64,000 nt of DNA from Streptomyces sp. Tue 6430 (GTDB lineage Bacteria > Actinomycetota > Actinomycetes > Streptomycetales > Streptomycetaceae): NCBI GenBank assembly GCA_021568835.1, contig JAKGSH010000010.1, positions 4,030,001 to 4,094,000 of the forward strand, given 5' to 3'. Under the pieces are notes generated by a model. The model searched no databases. It saw only the letters and a program-made list of their open reading frames with translations, and was not told where the DNA came from. How positions within the stretch are numbered: position 1 is the stretch's first letter; each line of letters opens with the position of its first letter. Below, in pieces: positions 24,991 through 34,207 of this stretch. The position numbers and the translations under genes were made by a program.

Positions 24991-26267
24991 TGGCCGACGA
25001 TCGCCATGTCTTCCCCGAAGACGCCCAGGAAGCGGAATCCCCGGCCGGCCCCGCGCGGGGCCGTTCCACCGGCCGCTGGCTGAACCGCGAGACGGCGGAG
25101 CGCCTGCTGGCCGGGGAGGCGGCGGACAACGCTGTCGCACCCGCCCACCGCGACGAGGCCGACCGGCTCGCGAGGACCCTGGGCGCGCTCGCCGCGATGT
25201 CGGCCCCGCCCGTCCGCGAGGACGAGGAACTCCCCGGTGAGGCGGCGGCCCTCGCCGCGTTCCGCAAGGCCCGGGCGGACCGCGCGCCGGACGCCGGCCC
25301 CGCCTTCCTGCCCGGCCCCGCCTTCTCCTCCGGACGGGCCGCCACCCGCGAACCGGCGTCCGGCGACGAGCCGGTCTTCCCGCACCGCCCCGCGCCCGCC
25401 GAGGACGCCGTCCTGGTCCGCATCGGCGGTTCCGTCCGGTCGTCCGGCCGCCGCCTCCGCCGGAGCCGCCCCGCCCGCCTCGGACTGGCCGCCGCGCTGA
25501 CCGTCGGGATGGTCGGCGGGGTGGCGGTCGCGGCCGGCGGCGGGTTCCTGCCCACGCCGTTCGACGACGCCGGACCGGGACCGGCCGCCTCCGTGTCCGC
25601 TGCCGCGACGCCCGGACCCGACCGCCCCCTCGGCTCGCCCACGCCCGGCGCCTCCCCCGGCGGCACCGGCCCGGCGGCCCCGGGCGGCGGTGCGCAGGAC
25701 ACCCCGGCTCCGGGCCCGGACGGCTCCGGCGGAGGCGCCCACGCCGACGACCTGGCCGCGTCCTGCCGGGAGAAGGGCGCCGGCCGGGCACTGGCCGCCG
25801 AGCGCCGCCGCGCCCTCGAACACGCCGCGGGCGGCCCCGCGCGCGTACCGGCGTACTGCGCGGAACTCCTCGGCGGCCGCGAAGACCGGGGCTCCGGCGA
25901 GCCGAGCGGCGGCAAGGCCCGGGACGACGGCGGCGTCGGCGGCAGCGACGAGCAGGGCGACACCGGCGAACAGGGCGGCAACGAGAACGGCAACCAGAAC
26001 GGCGGCCAGAGCGGCAAGGAGAACGGCGGCCAGAGCGGCGGCCAGAGCGGCAGCCAGAACGGCGGCCGGAGTGCGGGGCAGTCCGGCGGGACGACCGGCA
26101 AGGGCAGCGAGAGCCGGGGCGGAAGGAAAAGCGCGCAGGCCGACCCGAGCGTGCGGGCCGACCCGAGCGCGCAGACCGACGGGTACGGGAACGCCGACGG
26201 GAACGAGAACGGGAACGCCGGTGGCGCCGACGACGCACAGGAGCAGCAGCCCTTCAACCCCCTCTGA
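24990..26267 (+). CDS. putative anti-sigma-type single-TM protein (module 2)
   Basis: 425 residues from ATG 24990 (GAAGGA upstream, overlapping the sigma stop). The cytoplasmic part has LNRETAERLLAGEAADN...LGALAAMSAPP and AALAAFRKARADRA; one helix follows (LGLAAALTVGMVGGVAVAAGG), then a Pro/Gly linker, CREKGAGRALAAERRRALEHAAGGPARVPAYC, and a hydrophilic tail of NGGQSGxx and Gly/Asn/Asp repeats. The AAFRxAR motif and two-Cys unit are shared with the module 1 protein. The coupling to a sigma gene suggests anti-sigma function; the fold and partner contact are unproven. Confidence 0.72.
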   Translation: MADDRHVFPEDAQEAESPAGPARGRSTGRWLNRETAERLLAGEAADNAVAPAHRDEADRLARTLGALAAMSAPPVREDEELPGEAAALAAFRKARADRAPDAGPAFLPGPAFSSGRAATREPASGDEPVFPHRPAPAEDAVLVRIGGSVRSSGRRLRRSRPARLGLAAALTVGMVGGVAVAAGGGFLPTPFDDAGPGPAASVSAAATPGPDRPLGSPTPGASPGGTGPAAPGGGAQDTPAPGPDGSGGGAHADDLAASCREKGAGRALAAERRRALEHAAGGPARVPAYCAELLGGREDRGSGEPSGGKARDDGGVGGSDEQGDTGEQGGNENGNQNGGQSGKENGGQSGGQSGSQNGGRSAGQSGGTTGKGSESRGGRKSAQADPSVRADPSAQTDGYGNADGNENGNAGGADDAQEQQPFNPL

Positions 26268-26809
26268 CCTGCGACTTCGTACGCCGCAAAAATTTCCTGC
26301 CGCAGGGTGTGACGTTTTCGGCGGCTCAGCCGCAGTAACTAGTGAGCCGACTGGTCATCGGCCCTCGCACTGAGCCGGGGTTCCCCCGTACCTACGGCTC
26401 GTGCACCTGGCGCGGGCGGGACACGTTCCCCCGGTCCCGCCCGCGCCCCATACCTCTCCCCTCGAGTCCCCGCGCCCCCCCGCGCCCCCCCCGAGCACCC
26501 TCGGGACGACGCCCCGGCAGCCGCTCCGCACCCGCGCCCGCGGCTCGCGGCTCCACGGTCCCCGCCACGTCCTTCGCCGTCTCCTCCGGCACGCCCGCCG
26601 GCGCCGTCGGCGACCCCCGCGCGCGTGTCCCCGGATGACGCCGCGCGGTCGGCCCGGCATGGTGGTGACGGGGACCGCAGCGACCCTGTGAGCAAGGTCC
26701 CAGCGTGCTCCCCTCCACGGGTCGGAGGCGCACGGCTACAGTCCGTCGAAGGATCGGGCCGTACCAGTCGGTAATCGGCGAGCAACCGTTCAGCGGGAGG
26801 CAACACACC
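26268..26809. other. intergenic region upstream of the acyl-CoA mutase
   Basis: About 540 bp. A small hairpin GCGGC-TCA-GCCGC follows the module 2 gene. Long C-runs (seven to eight C) occur near 26470-26510. The distal part should hold the mutase promoter; no conserved gene or RNA was recognised. Confidence 0.4.
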
Positions 26810-28390
26810 ATGGCGCGCGAGTCTGAGTCCGGACTGCCCATCGAACCGGTCTACGGGCCGGACGCCCTCGACGGCTGGGATCCGGCGGAGAAGCTGGGCG
26901 AGCCGGGAGCCTACCCCTACACGCGGGGCGTGTACCCGTCGATGTACACCGGCCGCCCGTGGACCATGCGCCAGTACGCCGGTTTCGGCACGGCGACGGA
27001 ATCCAACGCCCGTTACCAGCAGCTCATCGCCAACGGCACGATGGGCCTGTCGGTCGCCTTCGACCTGCCCACCCAGATGGGCCACGACTCCGACGCCCCG
27101 ATCGCGTCCGGCGAGGTCGGCAAGGTCGGCGTCGCCATCGACTCGATCGACGACATGCGGGTGCTGTTCGGCGGGATCCCGCTGGACAAGGTGTCCACGT
27201 CGATGACGATCAACGCGCCCGCCGCCCTGCTGCTGCTCCTGTACCAACTCGTCGCGGAGGAGCAGGGCGTCCCCGCCGACCAGCTCACCGGCACGATCCA
27301 GAACGACGTGCTGAAGGAGTACATCGCGCGCGGGACGTACATCTTCCCGCCGAAGCCGTCGCTGCGGCTGATCGCCGACATCTTCAAGTACTGCAAGGCC
27401 GAGATCCCGAAGTGGAACACGATCTCGATCTCCGGCTACCACATGGCGGAGGCGGGTGCCTCGCCCGCGCAGGAGATCGCGTTCACCCTCGCCGACGGCA
27501 TCGAGTACGTGCGCACGGCGGTCGCGGCCGGCATGGACGTCGACGACTTCGCCCCCCGCCTGTCCTTCTTCTTCGTCGCCCGTACGACGATCCTGGAGGA
27601 GGTCGCCAAGTTCCGCGCCGCCCGCCGGATCTGGGCGAAGGTGATGCGCGAGGAGTTCGGCGCGAAGAACCCCAAGTCGCTGATGCTGCGGTTCCACACG
27701 CAGACCGCCGGGGTGCAGCTGACCGCCCAGCAGCCCGAGGTCAACCTGGTCCGGGTCGCCGTCCAGGGCCTCGCGGCCGTCCTCGGCGGCACCCAGTCCC
27801 TGCACACCAACTCCTTCGACGAGGCGATCGCGCTCCCCACCGACAAGTCGGCCCGGCTCGCGCTGCGCACCCAGCAGGTCCTCGCCTACGAGACGGACGT
27901 GACGGCGACGGTCGACCCCTTCGCCGGGTCGTACGTCATCGAGAAGATGACCGACGACGTCGAGGCCGCAGCCCTGCAGCTGATGGGCAAGGTCGAGGAC
28001 CTCGGCGGCGCGGTCTCCGCGATCGAGCACGGCTTCCAGAAGGGCGAGATCGAGCGCAGCGCGTACCGCATCGCCCAGGAGACCGACTCCGGCGAGCGCG
28101 TCGTGGTCGGCGTCAACCGCTACCAGCTCGACGCGGAGGAGCCCTACGAGCCGCTGCGCGTGGATCCGGCGATCGAGGCCCAGCAGGCGGACCGCCTCGC
28201 CAAGCTGCGCGCCGAGCGCGACCAGGCGGCGGTCGACGCGGCCCTCGCCGAGCTGAAGAAGGCCGCCGAGGGCGAGGACAACGTCCTCTACCCGATGAAG
28301 GACGCCCTCAGGGCCCGCGCGACGGTCGGCGAGGTGTGCAACGCCCTGCGCGAGATCTGGGGCACCTACGTGCCCAGCGACGCGTTCTGA
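26810..28390 (+). CDS. acyl-CoA mutase large subunit (methylmalonyl-CoA mutase family), without B12 domain
   Basis: 526 residues from ATG 26810, GGGAGG ten bases upstream. It is a TIM-barrel mutase domain: YPYTRGVYPSMYTGRPWTMRQYAGFGTATESNARYQQL, MGLSVAFDLPTQMGHDSD, SGYHMAEAGA, LRFHTQTAGVQLTAQQPEVN and GGTQSLHTNSFDEAIALPT. The C-terminus ends after VLYPMKDALRARATVGEVCNALREIWGTY without the DxHxxG cobalamin domain, so it must pair with a separate small subunit, as isobutyryl-CoA mutase does. It rearranges acyl-CoA carbon skeletons for precursor supply. Substrate is unresolved: methylmalonyl-, isobutyryl- or another acyl-CoA. Confidence 0.93.
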   Translation: MARESESGLPIEPVYGPDALDGWDPAEKLGEPGAYPYTRGVYPSMYTGRPWTMRQYAGFGTATESNARYQQLIANGTMGLSVAFDLPTQMGHDSDAPIASGEVGKVGVAIDSIDDMRVLFGGIPLDKVSTSMTINAPAALLLLLYQLVAEEQGVPADQLTGTIQNDVLKEYIARGTYIFPPKPSLRLIADIFKYCKAEIPKWNTISISGYHMAEAGASPAQEIAFTLADGIEYVRTAVAAGMDVDDFAPRLSFFFVARTTILEEVAKFRAARRIWAKVMREEFGAKNPKSLMLRFHTQTAGVQLTAQQPEVNLVRVAVQGLAAVLGGTQSLHTNSFDEAIALPTDKSARLALRTQQVLAYETDVTATVDPFAGSYVIEKMTDDVEAAALQLMGKVEDLGGAVSAIEHGFQKGEIERSAYRIAQETDSGERVVVGVNRYQLDAEEPYEPLRVDPAIEAQQADRLAKLRAERDQAAVDAALAELKKAAEGEDNVLYPMKDALRARATVGEVCNALREIWGTYVPSDAF

Positions 28391-28404
28391 GCCGCCCCGG
28401 AGCG

Positions 28405-28447
28405 GGGATCCCGGTGAGGACCTGAAGGCCGTCCTCACCGGGATCCC
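28405..28447. terminator. strong hairpin terminator after the mutase
   Basis: GGGATCCCGGTGAGGAC pairs perfectly (17 bp) with GTCCTCACCGGGATCCC across a nine-base loop. It lies between convergent genes. Confidence 0.8.
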
Positions 28448-28558
28448 GTCCGCTACGGCGCCCGGCTACGGCGCCCGGCTGCAACGCCCGGTCACGGCGC
28501 CCGCCACGGTGTCCGCCACGGTGTCCGGCGGGCGGGGGGGCGAGTCGCCGTCCCGGCT

Positions 28559-29719
28559 CTAGAGCGGCCGGGACAGCACCCCGCGCAGCCGCGGGGTCAG
28601 CGGCTTCTCGACGAAGCGGTTCATCAGCCAGGCCAGGGCCAGCATCGCGGTCACGGTCAGTGCGAAGGTCACCCCGGCCGGCAGGCCCAGGGTGCGGTGC
28701 AGGGCGCGGATGACCACCCAGCCGAGGTGCTCGTGCACCAGGTAGAAGGGGTACGTCAGCGCCCCCGCCACCGTCAGCCAGCGCCAGTTCGCCCAGCGCA
28801 GGTGGCCGAGCGCGATCGCCGCCACGGCGACGAAACCGAACGCGACCACGCCGACGATGCCGGTGGTGGTGCGGTGGGCGAAGGCGTCCGGGTCCGAGGC
28901 GTTCCACAGCTCGTTCACCGCGTAGTGCTGGCCGATCAGGAAGCTGACGGCCACGATGCCCCAGGCGTGGGCGTCCCGTCGGTCGCGGTGGACGAGGTAG
29001 AGGCCGATGCCGCCGATGAAGAACGGCGCGTACTCCGGCATCAGGACGAGGTCGAGCAGCGGCTGGTGCGCGGCCTGTGCGACGGCGGCGGCCAGCGTCC
29101 AGACCGCGCAGAACATGACGACCCGGCGGCGGTTCGCCCCCGGCAGGACGACGCACAGCGCGAACAGGGCGTAGAAGCGGATCTCCACCCACAGCGTCCA
29201 GCACACGCCGAGCACCCGGTCGGCGCCCAGCGGCTGCTGGAGGAGCGTCATGTTCAGCAGCGCGTCGCTCGGCGACACGGCCTCGTAGACGACCGGCGGC
29301 AGGGCGAACACCGCCGTCACGAGCAGGACGGCCACCCAGTAGGCCGGCATCAGCCGGGACGCGCGGGAGGCGAAGAACGACGTGAGGGACCTGCCCCAGC
29401 CGCTCATGCAGATCACGAACCCGCTGATCACGAAGAACACCTGGACGCCCAGGCACCCGTAGGCGGCGAACGCGTGCAGGGTGGGGAACTGGTGCTTCGG
29501 CGAGGTGCCCCAGGCCTCGGTGACGTAGCCGCCGCGGCCGGCGTAGTGGTACACCGCCACCATCAGCGCGGCGACCAGGCGCAGTCCGTCCAGCGCGCGG
29601 AGCCTGCCGGCCTCCCGGCGGGCCGGTGCCGGCGCGGCCGGGAGGGCGGCGCCGGGCTCCTGGACGGACTCAGCCGCGGCGGGCTGAGGCTTCGATGTGC
29701 TCACGACCGTTTCGGTCAC
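28559..29719 (-). CDS. acyltransferase 3 family (OafA/YrhL-like) membrane protein
   Basis: 386 residues from GTG 29719, with GAGGG about eight bases upstream; the frame continues upstream without a ribosome site. The Acyl_transf_3 pattern is LRALDGLRLVAALMVAVYHYAGRGG (catalytic His), GVQVFFVISGFVICMS, FFASRASRLMPAYWVAVL and WTLWVEIRFYALFAL, with about ten helices. Such enzymes O-acetylate sugars or other envelope molecules. It is the last minus-strand gene of the glycopolymer locus; a role in acetylating that polymer is inferred. Confidence 0.9.
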   Translation of the reverse strand: MTETVVSTSKPQPAAAESVQEPGAALPAAPAPARREAGRLRALDGLRLVAALMVAVYHYAGRGGYVTEAWGTSPKHQFPTLHAFAAYGCLGVQVFFVISGFVICMSGWGRSLTSFFASRASRLMPAYWVAVLLVTAVFALPPVVYEAVSPSDALLNMTLLQQPLGADRVLGVCWTLWVEIRFYALFALCVVLPGANRRRVVMFCAVWTLAAAVAQAAHQPLLDLVLMPEYAPFFIGGIGLYLVHRDRRDAHAWGIVAVSFLIGQHYAVNELWNASDPDAFAHRTTTGIVGVVAFGFVAVAAIALGHLRWANWRWLTVAGALTYPFYLVHEHLGWVVIRALHRTLGLPAGVTFALTVTAMLALAWLMNRFVEKPLTPRLRGVLSRPL

Positions 29720-29885
29720 GCTGGTATCCCTCGCAGTGCCCCGTGGGTTCTTTTCACGCACGCTCCTGACCGGAGACGATCGGATCACCGGAGAGTCGTC
29801 AACGGGGATCCTAGGGCCTGATCAGGAGACCTTTTGTTCGACGGAACGGCCTTTGTCCATCCGTCGCCGCGCGTTCACCGTGACG

Positions 29886-32525
29886 TCAGTTCCGCTTCAG
29901 CAGCCGGGCCGAACGGCTGCCGATCCGCAGGCGGACCGACTCCCGGCGCGCGAGCTGCCGGACGGACCGGCCCCGCGCGCCGAGCAGGCCCGCGACCCGC
30001 GCGATCTCCGTCCAGACTTGGGCCCGGTCGCCGCCCGCGACCGCCGCCGCGGACAGCAGCCGGCACGCCTCGTCCGCCTCGCCGCGCCCCGCCCTGATCT
30101 CCGCCATGCCGACGAGGACGTCCACCGGCTGCCGGTGGCGCAGGATCTCGGCGCCCACCCGCAGGGCGTCGTCGTCACGGCCCGCCGTGACGTGCCGGAC
30201 GAAGTCCTCGATGAGATGGCCGCCGTGCCGCGACGGCACCGCGGAGAACGGCGCGGGCGCGCCGTCCCCGCCCTCGCCGCCCCCGGCCTCCCCGCCGCCC
30301 TTCTCGCCCCCGGACGCCTCGCCGCCGGCCCCCGGCCCGCGGTCACCGGCCGGGCGCCGCACGGGCTCACCGGGGCCCGGCAGGCCCAGCGCCGTCGTCA
30401 TCCGGGCGGTGAAGGCCGCGATGTCGAAGAGTTCCTCGACGTCCTGGTACCCGGCCTCCGAGATCTCGTCGTCCAGCACCCGGCGCAGCGCGTCGAGCGC
30501 CGCCTCGGGGGTGTACTCGGCGAAGGAGCGGTAGCCGGACACACCCTCCAGGACCTCCCGGGACCCCACCCGGTGGTAGGTGACCGTGCGCAGCCGCTGC
30601 TGCACCGCCTCGACCACGGACAGCGGCATCGGGTCGTCGACGCTGGACAGGAAGAAGACGTCGGAGGCGGCCAGTTCCTCCCGGACACGGTTGCGGGAGA
30701 GCGCCCCCAGCCACTCGACCCGGTCCGACAGCAGGGTGGCGGAGCCGATGCGCCACGTCCGCTGGCCGATCCACGCGAACCGCCACGGCAGCCCCTGCGC
30801 GTACGCCAGTTCGGCGACCCGCGAGAACAGGTCGAGGCCCTTGCGGTCCTGCATCGAACCGACCATCACGACGCGCGGCCGCGCACCGGGCGTACGCCGG
30901 GCACGGGCGCGGTGGGCGTCACGGGGAACCGTGTTGTAGACCACGACCGGATCACTCACCCCCAGCGCGCGGAACATGTCGGCCTGGGCGCTCGACACGC
31001 ACAGCACCTTCAGGTCGGGCAGCAGGCCGACCAGCTCCTCGTGCCGCAGCGGGTTGCGCGAGCCCTCGAAGTTCATGACGTACTCGGTCTCGTGGGCGTA
31101 CAGCGCCACGGACTTGCCCTGCTCCCGCAGCCCCGCGACCAGTTCGCCCGCCAGCGGCGAACGCCAGAACGGGGCCAGGCTGTTGACCAGGACGACCTCG
31201 GCGTCCGCCAGGTCCGCCATGACGTCCTCGCAGCGGTCGTAGGCCGTGAGGTCGAAGTAGCGGATGCCGACCGGGCTGTGGGCGAGCAGCGCCTGCGTGT
31301 AGGTGAGGACGGGGATCGCCACCCCGGTCTCGTAGGTGAAGCCGAGTCCGAGCACGGCCAGCGAGCGTGGCGGTGCCAGCTGCCCGCGCACGGTGCGCAG
31401 CGCCCGTTCGGCCCGCGACAGGCCGGCCCCCGCCCCGTCGCCCGCCCGCGTCCAGCGCGGAGCCGGCGGTTCCTCCGGTACGGCGGCCTCCTCGACGACG
31501 CGCAGCACCCGCCCGGCGACGTCGTCCTGGAGGGCGACGAAGTGCTCGACGGGTTCGCCGTGCGTGTTGGCCGGGAACGTGCCCGACCGCTTGAGGCCGG
31601 CCACCGCGTCGACGAGTTCGCCGACCGTGCCCACATTGCGCAGCAGCGGGTGGTCGACCGTGGGAAAAACGATGTTCAGCGCGGGCGGGCCGAACCAGAT
31701 CAGCGGGGTGCCCGCCGGCAGCGCCTGGAAGTGCGCCGGGGCGAGGAACGTGACCGCGAGGTCGTACCCGTCGAGTCCGGCGGGATACCGCTGGACCTCG
31801 ACCTCGCCGAACTCGCCGAGCACCTGGCGCAGTTGGGCGAGCAGTTCGCGGTGCTCCCCATGGGACAGCGCGCCCTGCCTGCTCAGCGGCTGGTCGATCA
31901 CCACCATGCGCAGCGGCTCGCCGGGCTTCCTGGCGTGCCGGTGGGTGGCGGAGCGGGCGGCCCGCAGCAGGGCCGGGTCGTCGCTGTGGCCGAGGGCGCC
32001 GGTGATGTGGACGGGCGGGTCGGCGTCGGCGGAGCGGAACAGCAGGTGGTGCGCGGTCGCCGGGCCCCAGACGCAGACGGCGGCCGGGGACGAGGCGCCG
32101 TAGTACCAGCTCTGGTCGCGCCGTCCGGTGCCGGTCCTCCTGTGGCGGAAGTCGAGGTGGCGGTCCTGGACGAGGACGAGCGGCAGGGTGCGGCCCAGCA
32201 CGCCGGCCAGCCGCCTGCTGCGCTGCGACAGGTCCTCGAAGAACACCAGCCGGTCGATGCGTTCCTTTTCGACGAAGGCGCTTGTGCGGTGGCCGAATTC
32301 CTCCAGGAACTCGGCGTCGCTCAGCTCCTCGTCCCCCGTGAAGAGAGCGTGTGCCGCGGGGCCGCCGAACCGGGCGGCGGCCTCCTCCTCGGTCCAGCCG
32401 ACGATTTTTCCGTCCCGGTCGCCACCGAGGAGATGGAACGAGTGGGCGTCGGCTCCCTCGGCCCGCAGGATCTTCGAGGCGAGGCCGACGCCATTGCGGT
32501 TCTCGACAAACACAGCGATGCGCAC
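29886..32525 (-). CDS. large glycosyltransferase, GT-B type
   Basis: 879 residues from GTG 32525 (RIAVFVENRNGVGLASKILRAE). The N-terminal half is unassigned. The second half is GT-B-like: VLGLGFTYETGVAIPVLTYTQALL, YAHETEYVMNFEG, VVYNTVPRDAH, RVVMVGSMQDRKGLDLFSRVAELA, FFLSSVDDPMPLSVVEAV. The tail has a Gly/Glu-rich spacer and helical TPR-like repeats (HGGHLIEDFVRHVTAGRDDDALRVGAEIL). It presumably transfers a sugar in cell-wall polymer synthesis. A repetitive gap separates it from the upstream gene, so cotranscription is uncertain. Confidence 0.82.
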   Translation of the reverse strand: MRIAVFVENRNGVGLASKILRAEGADAHSFHLLGGDRDGKIVGWTEEEAAARFGGPAAHALFTGDEELSDAEFLEEFGHRTSAFVEKERIDRLVFFEDLSQRSRRLAGVLGRTLPLVLVQDRHLDFRHRRTGTGRRDQSWYYGASSPAAVCVWGPATAHHLLFRSADADPPVHITGALGHSDDPALLRAARSATHRHARKPGEPLRMVVIDQPLSRQGALSHGEHRELLAQLRQVLGEFGEVEVQRYPAGLDGYDLAVTFLAPAHFQALPAGTPLIWFGPPALNIVFPTVDHPLLRNVGTVGELVDAVAGLKRSGTFPANTHGEPVEHFVALQDDVAGRVLRVVEEAAVPEEPPAPRWTRAGDGAGAGLSRAERALRTVRGQLAPPRSLAVLGLGFTYETGVAIPVLTYTQALLAHSPVGIRYFDLTAYDRCEDVMADLADAEVVLVNSLAPFWRSPLAGELVAGLREQGKSVALYAHETEYVMNFEGSRNPLRHEELVGLLPDLKVLCVSSAQADMFRALGVSDPVVVYNTVPRDAHRARARRTPGARPRVVMVGSMQDRKGLDLFSRVAELAYAQGLPWRFAWIGQRTWRIGSATLLSDRVEWLGALSRNRVREELAASDVFFLSSVDDPMPLSVVEAVQQRLRTVTYHRVGSREVLEGVSGYRSFAEYTPEAALDALRRVLDDEISEAGYQDVEELFDIAAFTARMTTALGLPGPGEPVRRPAGDRGPGAGGEASGGEKGGGEAGGGEGGDGAPAPFSAVPSRHGGHLIEDFVRHVTAGRDDDALRVGAEILRHRQPVDVLVGMAEIRAGRGEADEACRLLSAAAVAGGDRAQVWTEIARVAGLLGARGRSVRQLARRESVRLRIGSRSARLLKRN

Positions 32526-32842
32526 GGTGTGAATGAAATACGACCGGGATTTCCCGAACGGGCCATCCGGATCAAACTCTCGGTGAACATTCGACGTGTT
32601 CTGGGACACGGCCGCGTATCCCGGAGGCTCACACGTCCCGAAGCCCTTGCTGCCCGTGCGCGCGCCCGCGCCTGTGCCCGTGCTTGTGTTCGCGCCCGTA
32701 CTCGCGCTCGCACCCGTACTCGCGTCTGTGCCCGTGCCCGTACTCGCGCCCGCGCCTCGTGGATCCGGACGCGGACCGGCGTCCGGATCCACGTCCGTGT
32801 CCGCGTCCGGATCCGCAGGGGGAACCGCGTCCGGAACCCCGT
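32526..32842. repeat. low-complexity intergenic region with a 30-bp hairpin
   Basis: Short CCCGTACTCGCG-type repeats fill 32650-32760. Then GGATCCGGACGC (32761-32772) pairs perfectly with GCGTCCGGATCC (32779-32790), and a further GTCCGGATCC half-site follows near 32806. It lies downstream of the polysialyltransferase-like gene on the minus strand. It could terminate or attenuate transcription into the next glycosyltransferase, or be an operator. No gene is supported here. Confidence 0.6.
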
Positions 32843-34207
32843 TCACGCCCGCCGGACCGGCTTGCCCGACGCCTTCGTGCGGCGCACCGCTTTGCGGAGC
32901 GCTCTGGCCCGTCGCACGACCCGGCGCGCGGTGGAGTTGTGCGGGAGGAACGACAGCCGCTCCGGGATGCCGCCCGGCAGACCCAGCGCGGTGAGCCGCC
33001 GGCGCTTGAAGTACCGCTTCGTGCGCGGCCCGAGACGGGTGCGCAGGTACTCCTCGGCGACCGGGCGCAGACCCGGGTGGATCTGGGACTGCATCACGTA
33101 GCCCACCGCCCGGACCAGATCGGTCAGCGACTCCCCGGGGACGCGCGTCTCGCCCTCGCCGTCCTCCAGGTCCGGCAGCAGCGCGTCCGCCAGCACGACC
33201 GGCACCCGGTTGCTGTTCTGGTACGGGGCGAGCCGGTCCATCAGCCGCTCGGTGCCGATCCGGGCGACCGGCAGGTCGTAGAACGCCGACGCGGTGAACA
33301 GGGCGGTGGAGAAGCAGCCCACCACCAGCGCCGGACGCGCCCTGGCGAACAGCACCTCGGCGAGGACCGGCGTGTCCAGCACGGTGAGGTCGACGCCCAG
33401 CTTCCCGGCCTCGGCCTCCAGGACCCGGCTGTAGCGGGCCGGTGCGGTGGGGTGCGGCTTGAACACCACCGCGCGGTGCCCGCGGGCGACCGCCCCCCGC
33501 ATCATCCGCACGTGCAGGTCCTCCTCCTCCTCCACGGTGAGGATGTCCAGCGCGGACAGGTACTGGCCCAGCAGCAGCGCGGCGCCGTCGGGCAGCGCGG
33601 GCAGGTCCGCCACGGCCTCGCCGACCTCGCCGAGGACCTTCAGGAAGCCGCTCGTCGGCACGGTCCGCGCCGGCACCCCGAACTCGGTGAGCAGCAGCGG
33701 CACCAGCCCCGGCACCAGGTCGAGGTGGAGCAGCCGGCGCACGCGCGTGCCGATCAGCGGGTCGAGCTTGTTGCGGGTCGGCCCGTAGCTCATCAGTCCG
33801 TCGGCGTACACGTCGACGGGCGCTCCGGGGAACACCTGCGCGATCGCCTGCGCGGGGTTGACCTGGATCGACTCCAGGACGAGCTCCACCCGGTCGTCGC
33901 CGAGCCCCCACAGCAGCCGCAGGTAACGCTCCAGGAGCGGCGCGTCGTCGGGGCGCGGTGCCCAGGCGCCCGGGTGGAAGGGGCTGATCGCCGCGTTCCA
34001 GGACAGCACGGCGTCGAAGCGGTCCCGCAGCGGCGCGAAGCCCGGCATCTCGTCGAGGGCCGGGGTGGTCTCCGGGGTCGTCGTGTTGTTGCACACCAGC
34101 AGCAGCCGGCGGTCCGCCGCCGGGAAGCCGCCGGAATCCAGCGCGGCGGCCAGCGTGGCGACGCCGTACAGCGTGGAGGCGCAGAATATCTGGGTCGTAC
34201 GAGGCAT
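32843..34207 (-). CDS. polysialyltransferase-like glycosyltransferase
   Basis: 454 residues from ATG 34207. It begins TTQIFCASTLYGVATLAAALDSG, has DVYADGLMSYGPTRNKLD, GQYLSALDILTVEEEEDLHVRMM, VVFKPHPTAPARYS and VVGCFSTALFTASAFYDLPVARIG, the pattern of alpha-2,8-polysialyltransferase (CMP-sugar-using) enzymes, with a Lys/Arg-rich membrane-attracting tail. It overlaps the upstream GT2 stop by one base (TGATG). With the linked synthase and cytidylyltransferase it likely polymerises a CMP-activated nonulosonic acid such as Kdn. Confidence 0.82.
   Translation of the reverse strand: MPRTTQIFCASTLYGVATLAAALDSGGFPAADRRLLLVCNNTTTPETTPALDEMPGFAPLRDRFDAVLSWNAAISPFHPGAWAPRPDDAPLLERYLRLLWGLGDDRVELVLESIQVNPAQAIAQVFPGAPVDVYADGLMSYGPTRNKLDPLIGTRVRRLLHLDLVPGLVPLLLTEFGVPARTVPTSGFLKVLGEVGEAVADLPALPDGAALLLGQYLSALDILTVEEEEDLHVRMMRGAVARGHRAVVFKPHPTAPARYSRVLEAEAGKLGVDLTVLDTPVLAEVLFARARPALVVGCFSTALFTASAFYDLPVARIGTERLMDRLAPYQNSNRVPVVLADALLPDLEDGEGETRVPGESLTDLVRAVGYVMQSQIHPGLRPVAEEYLRTRLGPRTKRYFKRRRLTALGLPGGIPERLSFLPHNSTARRVVRRARALRKAVRRTKASGKPVRRA

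Noticed and set aside
23640..26230. CRISPR-like repeats
   Set aside because: The repeats are contiguous in-frame coding minisatellites without unique spacers.
29697..33101. 1134-codon plus-strand open frame
   Set aside because: It is antisense to the large glycosyltransferase, with no ribosome site or domain and shadow-type composition.
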